A stretch of 64,000 nt of DNA, from NCBI RefSeq assembly GCF_000566685.1, contig NZ_AZQN01000002.1, forward strand, positions 310,001 to 374,000. Reading direction: 5' to 3'. Position numbers and translations under genes: made by a program. The number at the start of each line of letters is the position of its first letter. The stretch's first letter is position 1. The notes beneath the pieces were generated by a model. It ran no database searches. It saw nothing but the letters and a program-made list of their open reading frames with translations, and was not told the DNA's origin. This document shows, one piece after another, positions 35,186 through 44,108 of the stretch. The DNA is from Dyadobacter tibetensis Y620-1. Lineage in GTDB: Bacteria; Bacteroidota; Bacteroidia; Cytophagales; Spirosomataceae.

Positions 35186-36022
35186 ATGGAGAATACAGCC
35201 ACTGCCCCACGACTCACGACACGGTGGGTCGGAGACAGACCAGAGCAAATAGATGACCAACTTGCCATAGAAGAACCCTTAGAAATAAGGATGCAGTATG
35301 GCCCCGCACATGCTCGAATAAGCAAAGTGATTTCGGTTACAATGCGTACCCCAGGTGATGATACGCACCTGGCCTTAGGCTTTTTGTTTACCGAAGGCAT
35401 CCTGACAAGTACCGATCAGGTGGCTTCGGTTGATCAGGAATTTTGGTCACCCAACAGCATTCTTGTCCAGTTAGAGCCTCATGCCCTACCCAATATGCCC
35501 GAACAGGACAAACACTTTTACACGAGTTCCAGCTGTGGTGTCTGCGGAAAAGCGAGTATTGAGGCCATCCGAACCGTTTCTAAATACGACAGCGGATCCG
35601 ACACATTCTCGATTTCAGTGGATATGCTATATGGACTACAAGCCCAGCTGCAGCAACAGCAAACCCTGTTTGATGCTACAGGAGGCATCCATGCTTCTGC
35701 CCTATACGATCGGCATGGTCGGCTCTCCTGGATAGGAGAAGATGTGGGCAGACATAATGCGTTGGATAAAGTAATAGGGCGGGCGTTTCAAGAAAGGACT
35801 TTACCCCTGTACCATCATATCTTACTTCTTAGTGGAAGGGCGAGTTTTGAGCTGGTACAGAAAGCATATATGGCTGGCATTAGTGTGGTCGTAGCATTGG
35901 GGGCTCCTTCCAGCCTGGCGGTAGAGACAGCCCGGTCTTTTGGAATCACGTTAATAGGTTTTTTAAAACAGGATCGTTTCAACCTCTATACTGCCCCCCA
36001 CCGTATTATAGTAAAAGGGTAA
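35186..36022 (+). CDS. fdhD: Formate dehydrogenase sulfur-carrier protein FdhD
   Basis: 278-aa cytoplasmic sulfurtransferase that passes sulfur from a cysteine desulfurase to the molybdenum cofactor of formate-dehydrogenase-type enzymes. The flexible-loop cysteines are C117 and C120 (SSCGVCGKASIE). Family blocks include LALGFLFTEGIL, TGGIHASALYD, GEDVGRHNALDKVIG and LLSGRASFELVQKA. It is translationally close to mobA (2-nt gap), and the likely client molybdoenzyme is encoded at 36514. Confidence 0.96.
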   Translation: MENTATAPRLTTRWVGDRPEQIDDQLAIEEPLEIRMQYGPAHARISKVISVTMRTPGDDTHLALGFLFTEGILTSTDQVASVDQEFWSPNSILVQLEPHALPNMPEQDKHFYTSSSCGVCGKASIEAIRTVSKYDSGSDTFSISVDMLYGLQAQLQQQQTLFDATGGIHASALYDRHGRLSWIGEDVGRHNALDKVIGRAFQERTLPLYHHILLLSGRASFELVQKAYMAGISVVVALGAPSSLAVETARSFGITLIGFLKQDRFNLYTAPHRIIVKG

Positions 36023-36066
36023 TGACCACATCGAAGAGGGGTTTTAAGCTTTTAAATAAATAAAAA

Positions 36067-36435
36067 ATGAAATTACGCATATTAAACGATTCCCTCCGTA
36101 TCCGATTAAGCAAATCGGAGGTAACCACTTTAGCCCGGTCGGGTGTTGTAGAATCTCAAACGGAATTTGTAGGGGGTATCCTATATTATTCCTTGGAAAT
36201 CCAGGAGCAACATGGCGAGTTGGAGGCTACCTTTTCCGGAAATCGCATCAAGGTATTGGTCCCTAAAGCATTTGCCGAAACCTGGCCAGAAAATGATGTA
36301 GTCGGCATGAGCTCGAAGCAGCAAATCAGACCAGATGGAACCCTTAAACTTCTATTAGAAAAGGACTTTAAATGCCTGGATAATACCACAGAAGACCAGT
36401 CGGACCATTATGAAAATCCTAATAGTATTTGCTGA
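36067..36435 (+). CDS. DUF7009 family protein
   Basis: 122 aa, soluble, beta-rich. The opening MKLRILNDSLRIRLSKSEV and the central VLVPKAFAETWPENDVVG are those of DUF7009, a small Bacteroidota protein of unknown function often found with molybdopterin oxidoreductase genes. It lies between fdhD and the molybdoenzyme gene, 44 and 78 nt apart, so it may help maturation or act as a chaperone for that enzyme (inference from context). Confidence 0.75.
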   Translation: MKLRILNDSLRIRLSKSEVTTLARSGVVESQTEFVGGILYYSLEIQEQHGELEATFSGNRIKVLVPKAFAETWPENDVVGMSSKQQIRPDGTLKLLLEKDFKCLDNTTEDQSDHYENPNSIC

Positions 36436-36513
36436 ATATTCCAGATAAGGAACTTCAGATATTATCTATTACCACCATAAGTAATAGAGAAGAGGCTAAA
36501 AAAACTTTCGGTA

Positions 36514-38820
36514 ATGAATCAAAAATCAGATAATAACCCAGCAGCGGAAAACCCGGAGGAACTTACAGGACTAAAACGGGGAAGCATCAAAAAAGTAGCG
36601 GCAGGAATACCGGCTGTGAAATCGAGCATCCAAAAGACCCTGGCAGAGGCGGGTCTTTCCAGGGGGATGAAGGCCCTGTGGAGCCTCAATAAAAAAGGGG
36701 GCTTTGACTGCCCAAGTTGTGCCTGGCCCGACCCCGATGATGAGCGGTCGGGCATTGCAGAATATTGTGAAAATGGAGCACGGGCTGTGGCGGATGAAGC
36801 TACGACCAAGAAATTATCAGCCCATTTTTTCAAGGAGAACTCCCTCCATGACCTTGCATTGCTAACGGATTACAAAATTAATCTGAAGGGAAGGATTGCC
36901 CAGCCCATGTATTTGCGGAAGGGAGCTACTCATTACGAGCCCATAAGTTGGGAAGACGCCTTTTCTTTAATTGGAAACGCGCTCAACGCTCTGGTATCGC
37001 CCGACGAAGCGATCTTTTATACTTCTGGCAGGACAAGTAATGAAGCGGCATTTTTATATCAGCTTTTTGCTCGTGAATTTGGCACCAATAATATGCCTGA
37101 TTGCAGCAATATGTGCCATGAAAGCAGTGGAGTGGCATTGGGAGAATCCCTGGGAATTGGAAAAGGCTCCGTGACATTAGACGACTTCAATGAGGCTGAG
37201 GTGATTTTGATTTTAGGACAAAATCCGGGGACAAATCATCCTAGAATGCTTACAGCCCTGCAAAAGGCCAAGGCCCGTGGAGCAAAAATTGTAGCCATTA
37301 ACCCTTTACCTGAAACCGGACTAATGGGATTCGACAACCCACAAACGGTACGGGGGGTGCTGGGAATCAAGCCCGAACTTACTGATTTGTATTTACCGGT
37401 TAAAATAAATGGAGACCTAGCTCTTTTACAAGCTGTAGAGAAGTTACTATTAGAAAAGGAGTCGGAAATGCCGGGAACGGTATTCGATACGGCATTTATT
37501 CAGGAGAATACTACCGGATACGAAGCCTGGCGGGAGAACATTGGTCGAGTAGATGTACAAAAATTTTCTGAGCAGGCAGGACTGGACTCAGGCCAGATAG
37601 AGGACCTGGTCAGACTCATCCAAAACAAAAATAAACTAATTGTCTGTTGGGCCATGGGACTAACCCAGCATAGGAATGCGGTGGACACCATTAAAGAGGT
37701 AATCAATTTACTCCTCCTGAAAGGAAGCATTGGAAAACCTGGTGCGGGTACTTGCCCAGTACGAGGCCATAGCAATGTTCAAGGCGACCGTACGATGGGA
37801 ATATATGAAAAACCTTCAACAGCATTTTTAGATACATTGGAGAACCATTTCCAATTTGCTCCTCCCCGTGCTCATGGCTACGACACGGTAGACAGCATCC
37901 ATGCCATGTATCATGGTAAGGCCTCTGTATTTATCGCTATGGGTGGCAATTTCCTCTCCGCAACACCCGATACCCATTACACGGCTCAAGCCCTAAGAAA
38001 CTGTAAACTGACCGTTCAGGTTTCTACCAAGTTAAATAGAAGTCATCTTGTTCATGGGGAAGAGGCCTTAATTTTGCCCTGCCTGGGTCGTAGTGACCAG
38101 GATCATACGGGTAGTGAGCTGCAGTTTGTTTCTTGTGAGAATTCCATGGGGGTGGTGCAGCAATCCAAAGGTGTTTTAAAACCCATCTCTGACCAGCTCC
38201 TTAGCGAACCTGCTATCGTTTGTGGAATGGCACTAGCTACCCTAAAAGACCGGACAAAAATAGAATGGAATAAATATACCCAACATTATGATCGGATCAG
38301 GGAGGAAATAGCCATTTGTGTGCCTGGTTTTGAAGACTATAATAGTAAGGTGCGTCAGCCTGCAGGTTTTTATTTACCCAATTGTACCCGCGAAGGAAAG
38401 TTCGACACAGCAGATTCCAAGGCTCAGTTTTATGTTACCACTCCCAAACCGCTGTCCCTTCAAGCCGACGAGCTGCTTATGATGACCATACGGAGTCACG
38501 ACCAATTTAATACTACGGTGTATGGCCTCAACGATCGCTACCGAGGGATCTACAACGAAAGACGCGTGGTGCTGGTCAATCCAGATGATCTAAAGAGACT
38601 GGGGCAGGCTGACGGTGAAATTGTAGATCTGGTAGGTTATTTTAATGGTCAACGCCGAATTGCCCATCATTTTGTAATAGTTAGTTATCCCATTGCCAAG
38701 GGATGCTGCGCCACCTATTTTCCAGAAGCCAATGTACTGGTACCTATAGACAGCGTGGCAGAGCAGAGTAACACGCCTGCCTCTAAAAGTGTTGTAGTAA
38801 AACTTTTGAAGGGAAACTAG
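36514..38820 (+). CDS. YdeP/FdhF-type molybdopterin oxidoreductase
   Basis: 768-aa molybdoenzyme of the formate-dehydrogenase-like YdeP group. N-terminal cysteines C66, C69 (FDCPSCAWPDP) and C85 (YCENGARA) occupy the iron-sulfur region of this group. The cofactor domains carry NMCHESSGVALGESLG, with C201 as the likely Mo ligand, so no selenocysteine is needed. Also present are VILILGQNPGTNHPRM, GTCPVRGHSNVQGDRTMG and the C-terminal molydopterin-binding block RSHDQFNTTVYGLNDRYRG. There is no Tat signal, so it is cytoplasmic. The neighbouring mobA and fdhD supply the cofactor. No electron-transfer subunit is encoded nearby, so the redox partner is unknown. Confidence 0.9.
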   Translation: MNQKSDNNPAAENPEELTGLKRGSIKKVAAGIPAVKSSIQKTLAEAGLSRGMKALWSLNKKGGFDCPSCAWPDPDDERSGIAEYCENGARAVADEATTKKLSAHFFKENSLHDLALLTDYKINLKGRIAQPMYLRKGATHYEPISWEDAFSLIGNALNALVSPDEAIFYTSGRTSNEAAFLYQLFAREFGTNNMPDCSNMCHESSGVALGESLGIGKGSVTLDDFNEAEVILILGQNPGTNHPRMLTALQKAKARGAKIVAINPLPETGLMGFDNPQTVRGVLGIKPELTDLYLPVKINGDLALLQAVEKLLLEKESEMPGTVFDTAFIQENTTGYEAWRENIGRVDVQKFSEQAGLDSGQIEDLVRLIQNKNKLIVCWAMGLTQHRNAVDTIKEVINLLLLKGSIGKPGAGTCPVRGHSNVQGDRTMGIYEKPSTAFLDTLENHFQFAPPRAHGYDTVDSIHAMYHGKASVFIAMGGNFLSATPDTHYTAQALRNCKLTVQVSTKLNRSHLVHGEEALILPCLGRSDQDHTGSELQFVSCENSMGVVQQSKGVLKPISDQLLSEPAIVCGMALATLKDRTKIEWNKYTQHYDRIREEIAICVPGFEDYNSKVRQPAGFYLPNCTREGKFDTADSKAQFYVTTPKPLSLQADELLMMTIRSHDQFNTTVYGLNDRYRGIYNERRVVLVNPDDLKRLGQADGEIVDLVGYFNGQRRIAHHFVIVSYPIAKGCCATYFPEANVLVPIDSVAEQSNTPASKSVVVKLLKGN

Positions 38821-38879
38821 GAGGACCCGCACAATCTATCTTAACTTTAAGGTCCTATTAAAACCTAAATCCTTAGAAA

Positions 38880-41588
38880 ATGAATGCCACCTTCCTGTTC
38901 TGGATGTCATTAATCATGCCCCTGTTTACCCTATTTCAGACGAGTGGACGTACCGCAGAAACACAGCTATCACCGCCAGAATTTCACAATTCCGGCGGTA
39001 ACTCCAGCCCACCCGACAGTACCCGCTTTACCCCGATCAGACTTGCCTCGGGTCTGGATGAACCCATGGGAATGGCAATATTACCCAATCTGGATGTGAT
39101 CGTTGTGGAAAGAAAAGGTGCAATCAAACGCTATAATGCTGACACCAAAGCAATGAGTACGATTGCTACCTTAAATGTTTTCAGCGGCATTGAGGACGGA
39201 CTTCTGGGGGTGGCAGCCGATCCCAACTTCGTTGAAAATCAATGGATATATCTATATTACGGTGTGGGAGGCGACAAAAATGTGAGCCATCTGGCTCGAT
39301 ACGAGCTACAGGGTGACCAATTAAATATCGCTTCTAAAAAGGTACTACTAGAGGTTCCCACCCAAAGAACCTATTGCTGCCATTCAGCAGGATACCTGAC
39401 TTTTGATGCCGACGGAATGCTGTATTTATCCATAGGCGACAATACTAATGCCGAAGAAATAGAAGGACATAACCCCACCGACGAAAGACCGGGGAGGGAG
39501 CTATCTGACGGGCAGGCTACCAGTGCCAACAGCATGGACTTAAGGGGAAAGATATTACGCATCAAACCGCTGCCTAACGGAAAATACGATATTCCGGATG
39601 GAAATTTATTCCCCAGAGACGGCTCGCAAGGGCGTCCGGAAATTTATGTTATGGGCTGCAGAAACCCTTTTCGGATATCAGTCGACCCTAAAACGAAATT
39701 TGTCTATTGGGGTGATGTGGGACCCGATACAGCCATACCTGCCGAAGAGGGCTTGTTGAGCTATGATGAAATCAATCAAGCCAGAAAGCCTGGTTTTTTC
39801 GGATACCCCTATTTTTTAGGGAATAATGAAGGCTTTCCCAAGTATGACTTTGCGACAAAAAAAGAGGGCCCTAAGCAGGATCCCTTAAAACCTATTAACC
39901 AATCTCCTAATAACAGCGGGATACGGGAGCTTCCCCCTGCCCAGCCCGCCATGATCTGGTATGGCAAGGGCCCCTCTAAACGTTGGCCCTTACTAGGAAA
40001 GGGAGGGGCTAGTGCCATGGCAGGTCCCGTTTTCTATCAGGATCTTTTCAAGGAGGCACCCTATCAATTTCCGGCATACTATCATGGAAAATTGATTATC
40101 TATGACTGGGTACGCAAATGGATGATGGCAGTAACCTTAGATGCAAACGGTGACTACCTGGCGATGGAGCCCTTTCTTCCTCATCTTCATATTGTGGCCC
40201 CTATGGACCTGCAGTTCGGTCCCGATGGTGCACTTTACCTCCTTGCCTATGGTACCAATTGGTTTGCAAAAAACACAGATGCAGGATTAGTTCGAGTAGA
40301 ATATTCGGAGGGCAACAGAAAACCTATCTCCGAAATTACTATTAATCACACGGCTGGGGCTGTTCCACTGAAAATACAATTATCGGCAGGTAAGTCGAGG
40401 GATTATGACCCGGAAGACCGGCTGACTTACCAGTGGAATATCGACGGTAAAACGTATGATAAAAAGGAATTCACCTACACCCTTACCAAGCCCGGAATCT
40501 ATGACCTGCTGCTTACGGTAACGGACAATCATGGGGGGCAGTCTTCCGCCTCTCAACAAATAGCAGCAGGTAATGCACCTCCCCTAGTAAATATTAATGT
40601 GAAAGGTAACCGGAGCTTTTATTGGGACGGGGCCACCCTGAATTATAGCATTGAAATATCGGATGAAGAGGATCGGTTAATTAATCCCTCACGTACAAAA
40701 GCATCCTTCCATATGATTCCCTTTGGGAAGGATCTGGCCTCGGCGCTTTCCGGGGCCAGCCACGGTAATTTACGCTATGCCGAAACGCAACGCCTCTACC
40801 AAAGCCTTGATTGTAAAGCCTGCCATAGCCTAGACAGCAAATCGATAGGACCATCTCTTATTGCGATAGCAACTAGGTATCAGTCGGACCCAGACGCTTC
40901 GGACAACCTAAGCCGAAAAATAATATCAGGAGGCAGCGGAAACTGGGGAACCTACCCTATGCCACCACATGCCGAGCTGACTGCCAAAGAGGCTCGCAAT
41001 CTTAGCGGATACATCTTATCTTTGAAGGAAGTTCCCGCTCAACTCCCGCTCCAGGGAAGTATACCTTTGCTGGAACATACCGACGCTGGACCTGAAGCTT
41101 CATACGTGTTGCAGGCGAGCTATACTGATGGAGGAGCTCAAGCTGTACCTGCCCTTACTAGCAGTACCGTTCTCGTCTTAAAAAACCCAAAACTGCAAGC
41201 CGAAGACTTTGAAGAAGGTAATGTCAGCGTATCCATCGGAACTCTTAATAATGGATATATTACCTCCATACCCTGTGGCAACGGACGATTTATAAGTTTT
41301 AAAGATTTAGATCTTACCCAAGTCGGGCATATCATTGCGCGTATTCAGAATCAAGGCGCCGGAGGCAAGCTCGTCTTGAGAGCAGACAGTCTTCAAGGGC
41401 TTAAGATCGGGGAGGCTACAATACCAGCAGGAAGCTGGAAAAATATCAAGGATGGATGGTTCGACCTGGCTATTCCCCTGAACAGCCTGCAAAGGGTTAC
41501 CAATCTTTATTTAAGTTTTGAAGGAGAAGTTCCTCCCCAAAAGACCCTTTTTTATCTGGACTGGATACGTTTTGAGAAAGAAAGGTAA
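38880..41588 (+). CDS. Sugar dehydrogenase-PKD-cytochrome c-CBM fusion protein
   Basis: 902-aa secreted modular protein. A signal region (to about 25) is followed by a six-bladed PQQ-type glucose/sorbosone dehydrogenase propeller (about 50-470: GLDEPMGMAILPNLDVIVVE; GMLYLSIGDNTN; VMGCRNPFRISVDP). A PKD beta-sandwich follows (about 483-570: DYDPEDRLTYQWNIDGKTYD). Then comes a class I cytochrome c with C645-K-A-C-H and the distal methionine in YPMPPHAELT (about 635-720), and a CBM6-like carbohydrate-binding domain (about 770-902: LQAEDFEEG...LDWIRFEKER). Oxidation of a polymeric or cell-wall sugar with the electron passed to its own haem is the natural reading. The gene follows the molybdoenzyme by 59 nt. 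Confidence 0.88.
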   Translation: MNATFLFWMSLIMPLFTLFQTSGRTAETQLSPPEFHNSGGNSSPPDSTRFTPIRLASGLDEPMGMAILPNLDVIVVERKGAIKRYNADTKAMSTIATLNVFSGIEDGLLGVAADPNFVENQWIYLYYGVGGDKNVSHLARYELQGDQLNIASKKVLLEVPTQRTYCCHSAGYLTFDADGMLYLSIGDNTNAEEIEGHNPTDERPGRELSDGQATSANSMDLRGKILRIKPLPNGKYDIPDGNLFPRDGSQGRPEIYVMGCRNPFRISVDPKTKFVYWGDVGPDTAIPAEEGLLSYDEINQARKPGFFGYPYFLGNNEGFPKYDFATKKEGPKQDPLKPINQSPNNSGIRELPPAQPAMIWYGKGPSKRWPLLGKGGASAMAGPVFYQDLFKEAPYQFPAYYHGKLIIYDWVRKWMMAVTLDANGDYLAMEPFLPHLHIVAPMDLQFGPDGALYLLAYGTNWFAKNTDAGLVRVEYSEGNRKPISEITINHTAGAVPLKIQLSAGKSRDYDPEDRLTYQWNIDGKTYDKKEFTYTLTKPGIYDLLLTVTDNHGGQSSASQQIAAGNAPPLVNINVKGNRSFYWDGATLNYSIEISDEEDRLINPSRTKASFHMIPFGKDLASALSGASHGNLRYAETQRLYQSLDCKACHSLDSKSIGPSLIAIATRYQSDPDASDNLSRKIISGGSGNWGTYPMPPHAELTAKEARNLSGYILSLKEVPAQLPLQGSIPLLEHTDAGPEASYVLQASYTDGGAQAVPALTSSTVLVLKNPKLQAEDFEEGNVSVSIGTLNNGYITSIPCGNGRFISFKDLDLTQVGHIIARIQNQGAGGKLVLRADSLQGLKIGEATIPAGSWKNIKDGWFDLAIPLNSLQRVTNLYLSFEGEVPPQKTLFYLDWIRFEKER

Positions 41589-41679
41589 TACTGGCGTAAA
41601 TATCGACTCCTCGAATTATACTAAGTTTGAGCTTTTAAACCATTTAAAAATATTCCTCTTTACCATCAATCCAACCAGA

Positions 41680-42459
41680 ATGAACAAATTAATAATTTTA
41701 GCCCTGGTAGCCTGCACATTCAGCGGCTCAGTGGTTTACTCCCAAAAAACCATGGATCACAAGACAAAAGTAATAGCACATAGAGGAGCCTGGAAAAATA
41801 CCAATGTGCCGGAAAATTCCATTGCAGCACTAAAAGAAGCCATTAAATTAAAGTGCTACGGCAGCGAATTCGATGTACATATGTCTGCCGACTCTGTACT
41901 TTATGTCAACCATGACCACGACCTTAGAGGTACTAATATAGAAACTCATGGCAAAGAGACGCTTAATGAACTCAAACTGAGTAATGGGGAGCCGCTACCC
42001 ACCCTAGAGAGCTACCTGAAAGCAGGAAAAAAACAGAAGACAACCCGGCTGGTTCTTGAAATAAAGGCTTCGAAACAAAGTAAGGAACATTCCCTTGCCT
42101 TGGCAAGGAAGTGTGTAGAGATGGTAGAAAAGCTAAAGGTAAAAGATATCACCGATTACATTAGCTTCGATTATGATGTTTGCCTCCTGGTGAAGAAAAT
42201 GAGCCCGGACTCGGAAGTGCTTTACCTTACGGGAGATAAATCTCCCGAGGTAATTAAAGCTTCGGGCCTTGACGGCGTCGACTACCACTATTCCATATTC
42301 AAAAAGAATCCTACGTGGGTGCAGGATTTCAAAAAGCTGGGGCTTACCACAAACGCCTGGACAGTAAACGACGAAGAAACAATGAGTGATTTGATAGCAC
42401 AAGGTATCGACTACATTACTACCAACGAGCCCGAAAGATTGATCAATCTTTTGAAATAA
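41680..42459 (+). CDS. Glycerophosphodiester phosphodiesterase family protein
   Basis: 259 aa from the ATG at 41680, which gives a proper signal peptide ending near VVYSQ; the longer frame from 41518 overlaps the previous gene and is not likely. The GDPD TIM-barrel motifs are AHRGAWKNTNVPENS, a metal-binding EFDVHMSADSVLYVNHDHDL, LVLEIKAS, and NAWTVNDEE with ITTNEPE near the end. It hydrolyses glycerophosphodiesters in the periplasm; the specific substrate is unclear. It ends at a hairpin shared with the converging metX gene. Confidence 0.92.
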   Translation: MNKLIILALVACTFSGSVVYSQKTMDHKTKVIAHRGAWKNTNVPENSIAALKEAIKLKCYGSEFDVHMSADSVLYVNHDHDLRGTNIETHGKETLNELKLSNGEPLPTLESYLKAGKKQKTTRLVLEIKASKQSKEHSLALARKCVEMVEKLKVKDITDYISFDYDVCLLVKKMSPDSEVLYLTGDKSPEVIKASGLDGVDYHYSIFKKNPTWVQDFKKLGLTTNAWTVNDEETMSDLIAQGIDYITTNEPERLINLLK

Positions 42460-42468
42460 AAATCCAAA

Positions 42469-42502
42469 GCCCTGAATATAGCGGAATGGCTGTATTCAGG
42501 GC
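42469..42502. terminator. Bidirectional terminator between the phosphodiesterase and metX genes
   Basis: GCCCTGAATA (42469-42478) and TATTCAGGGC (42493-42502) are perfect complements. The two genes converge here, and short A/T tracts flank the hairpin. Confidence 0.75.
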
Positions 42503-42526
42503 AATTATTGTTCCTCCCGGACAGAT

Positions 42527-43561
42527 TCACATACGCCCCTCGCTATTTTGCCAAGACCTGATAATCTGTGTCAGCTGTTTGTATTCTATCAGAAAGCCAT
42601 CATGACCATACAGGGAATCTATTTCCTGATAGGTAGCCAATGGAATATGGCGGGCCAAGAATTGCTGTTCGGCTGGAGGAAAGAGCATATCCGATTTTAT
42701 GCCTAAAACCAATGTTCTTGCCTTTACCATGCCTAAGGCATGCACAATCCCCCCCCGGTTACGCCCTACATTATGTGAGTCCATAAGCTTGGTGAGTGTC
42801 CAATAAGAAAAGGCATTAAAACGCTTTACAAACTTATCTCCCTGATACTGCTGATAGGAGGAGGCTCTAAACTGGTCTACCTGGTCGGGGTTATCTCGAG
42901 CCTGGGTGAAATTGTAAGTATCATAATTCCTATAAGAAAGTAGGGCAATGGAACGAGCCGCTTTTAGTCCTGCCTGAGCGGCATACTCGTCAGGATCATT
43001 AAAAGTCGGATCCGCTTCAAGAGCCATGCGCTGCGATTCGTTAAACGCCACTCCCCAGGGAGAATGCACGGCATTGGAGGCAATCAATATGAGCTCTTCA
43101 AAAAGTTCGGGAACCTCTACAGCCCATTCTATTGCTTGCTGCCCCCCGAGCGACCCCCCAATACAGAGCTTAATTTTTCTAATTTCAAGTTCCTGCCGAA
43201 GCAGTTCCAGGGCTCCTACCACGTCGCGTATGGTTAGAACGGGAAAATCCCTAAAATATGGCTGTTTGGTTTTATGGTCTAGTGATAGAGGCCCGGTAGA
43301 GCCATAGGCTGAACCTAAAACATTGGCACAAATTATAAAATGCTTTTCTGGATCGAAATATTTTCCAGATCCTACCAACCCATCCCACCATTCTGTTACG
43401 TTCGATCCACCCGTTAAGGCATGGCATACCCACACGATATTATCATCGTTTTCATTCCTCGTACCATATGTAGTATAGGAAAGTTCGAAACCATTCAATT
43501 CACGACCTAGTTCTAATGAGTATGCGTAAGGGTATTTAAATATTTTCTGTTCGGCCTGCAT
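42527..43561 (-). CDS. metX: Homoserine O-acetyltransferase
   Basis: 344-aa alpha/beta-hydrolase that transfers acetyl from acetyl-CoA to homoserine in methionine synthesis. The nucleophile elbow GGSLGGQQAIEW holds the catalytic serine, and the triad ends with a late aspartate (GIKSDMLFPP) and histidine (YGHDGFL). Other family blocks are VCHALTGGSNVTEWW, GSAYGSTGPLS and NRGGIVHALG. I start at ATG 43561; the TTG ten codons upstream is unneeded. A SAM-I riboswitch 240 nt upstream on the same strand strongly supports methionine-pathway control. No sulfhydrylase or homoserine dehydrogenase gene is adjacent. Confidence 0.96.
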   Translation of the reverse strand: MQAEQKIFKYPYAYSLELGRELNGFELSYTTYGTRNENDDNIVWVCHALTGGSNVTEWWDGLVGSGKYFDPEKHFIICANVLGSAYGSTGPLSLDHKTKQPYFRDFPVLTIRDVVGALELLRQELEIRKIKLCIGGSLGGQQAIEWAVEVPELFEELILIASNAVHSPWGVAFNESQRMALEADPTFNDPDEYAAQAGLKAARSIALLSYRNYDTYNFTQARDNPDQVDQFRASSYQQYQGDKFVKRFNAFSYWTLTKLMDSHNVGRNRGGIVHALGMVKARTLVLGIKSDMLFPPAEQQFLARHIPLATYQEIDSLYGHDGFLIEYKQLTQIIRSWQNSEGRM

Positions 43562-43799
43562 GGTTGCAATAGCTAATTTATTAATGATCAAAATTGTGAG
43601 TATATCGAGCCAGGCCTTCCATATTGGCTCCTCTAAAAAGGGCCAAAAGGCATGATCTATCCGAATAGATTACAACAAACAGATTCCCTATCGTCCCTCC
43701 CATGGAAGTCGAAAAAGAACAATTAGGTTGTAATCGTAAAGAATTTGAAGCCTGTACGCTTCCCGTTAAAAAAATATAAATATGCATCAACGAATTGAG
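43562..43799 (-). other. Leader between SAM riboswitch and metX
   Basis: About 240 nt of leader. It contains an ATCTAT-TCGG-ATAGAT hairpin (minus strand, 43655-43670) and a GAGCC/GGCTC pairing (43607-43630), which may form the expression platform. A 69-codon frame from 43790 starts right after the aptamer but has no recognisable family features, so I do not call it a gene. Confidence 0.5.
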
Positions 43800-43905
43800 T
43801 TTATATTTCCTAATTGCTTAGGTGGGAATTAGCACCTTTCTCCAATATTGGTAGCAGGTTGCCAGAGGATCATTGAGCCCATTCTCTCGCCTCTTCTTTA
43901 TAAAT
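43800..43905 (-). promoter_or_regulatory. SAM-I (S-box) riboswitch aptamer
   Basis: On the minus strand the core reads AAGAAGAGGCGAG, later CTCTGGCAACC, and then GGTGCTAATTCC, which are the three hallmark conserved blocks of the SAM-I aptamer in the right order and spacing. P1 closes by pairing TTTATA near 43900 with TATAAA at 43800-43805. P4 is the CCTAA-GCAA-TTAGG hairpin at 43809-43822. SAM binding should lower expression of metX downstream. It is preceded by a TAnnTTTG box at 43971. Confidence 0.9.
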
Positions 43906-43970
43906 CAATCGTTCTTTGTATGGAGCAATTGACTTGATGGCACAATAATAAGCCGCATTATGCTAAATTG

Positions 43971-43978
43971 CAAATTTA
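43971..43978 (-). promoter_or_regulatory. Possible -7 box of the metX transcript
   Basis: On the minus strand this reads TAAATTTG, an exact TAnnTTTG match about 65 nt before the riboswitch core, which would place the whole aptamer in the transcript. No good -33 is seen. Confidence 0.45.
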
Positions 43979-44082
43979 TATACCCAAACCCTATTAGTCT
44001 TACTAACTTTACCCGGACAAGAGTAGCAAGATGGAAAGCCCTGGTAAAGTTATTTTTGCTTCTGGGTTCGACCATAAGTTTT

Positions 44083-44090
44083 TATCTTTG
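44083..44090 (+). promoter_or_regulatory. Probable promoter of the DUF721 gene
   Basis: TATCTTTG fits TAnnTTTG, with a TTTG 24 nt upstream (44055-44058), a spacing slightly long for -33/-7. A start just downstream would leave about 13 nt of leader before ATG 44109 and excludes the longer frame from 44031. Confidence 0.5.
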
Positions 44091-44108
44091 CAGCAACCTA
44101 ATAGATTT

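Noticed and set aside
36514..38820. Selenocysteine (in-frame TGA) in the FdhF-type enzyme.
   Set aside because: The frame has no internal TGA and a cysteine (C201) stands at the likely metal-ligand position.
41518..41679. Longer start for the glycerophosphodiesterase gene.
   Set aside because: It would overlap the sugar dehydrogenase gene and bury the signal peptide; ATG 41680 gives a normal exported protein.
43581..43790. A 69-codon minus-strand frame starting just after the SAM riboswitch.
   Set aside because: It has no family features, low-complexity hydrophobic start and overlaps the metX start; more likely untranslated leader.
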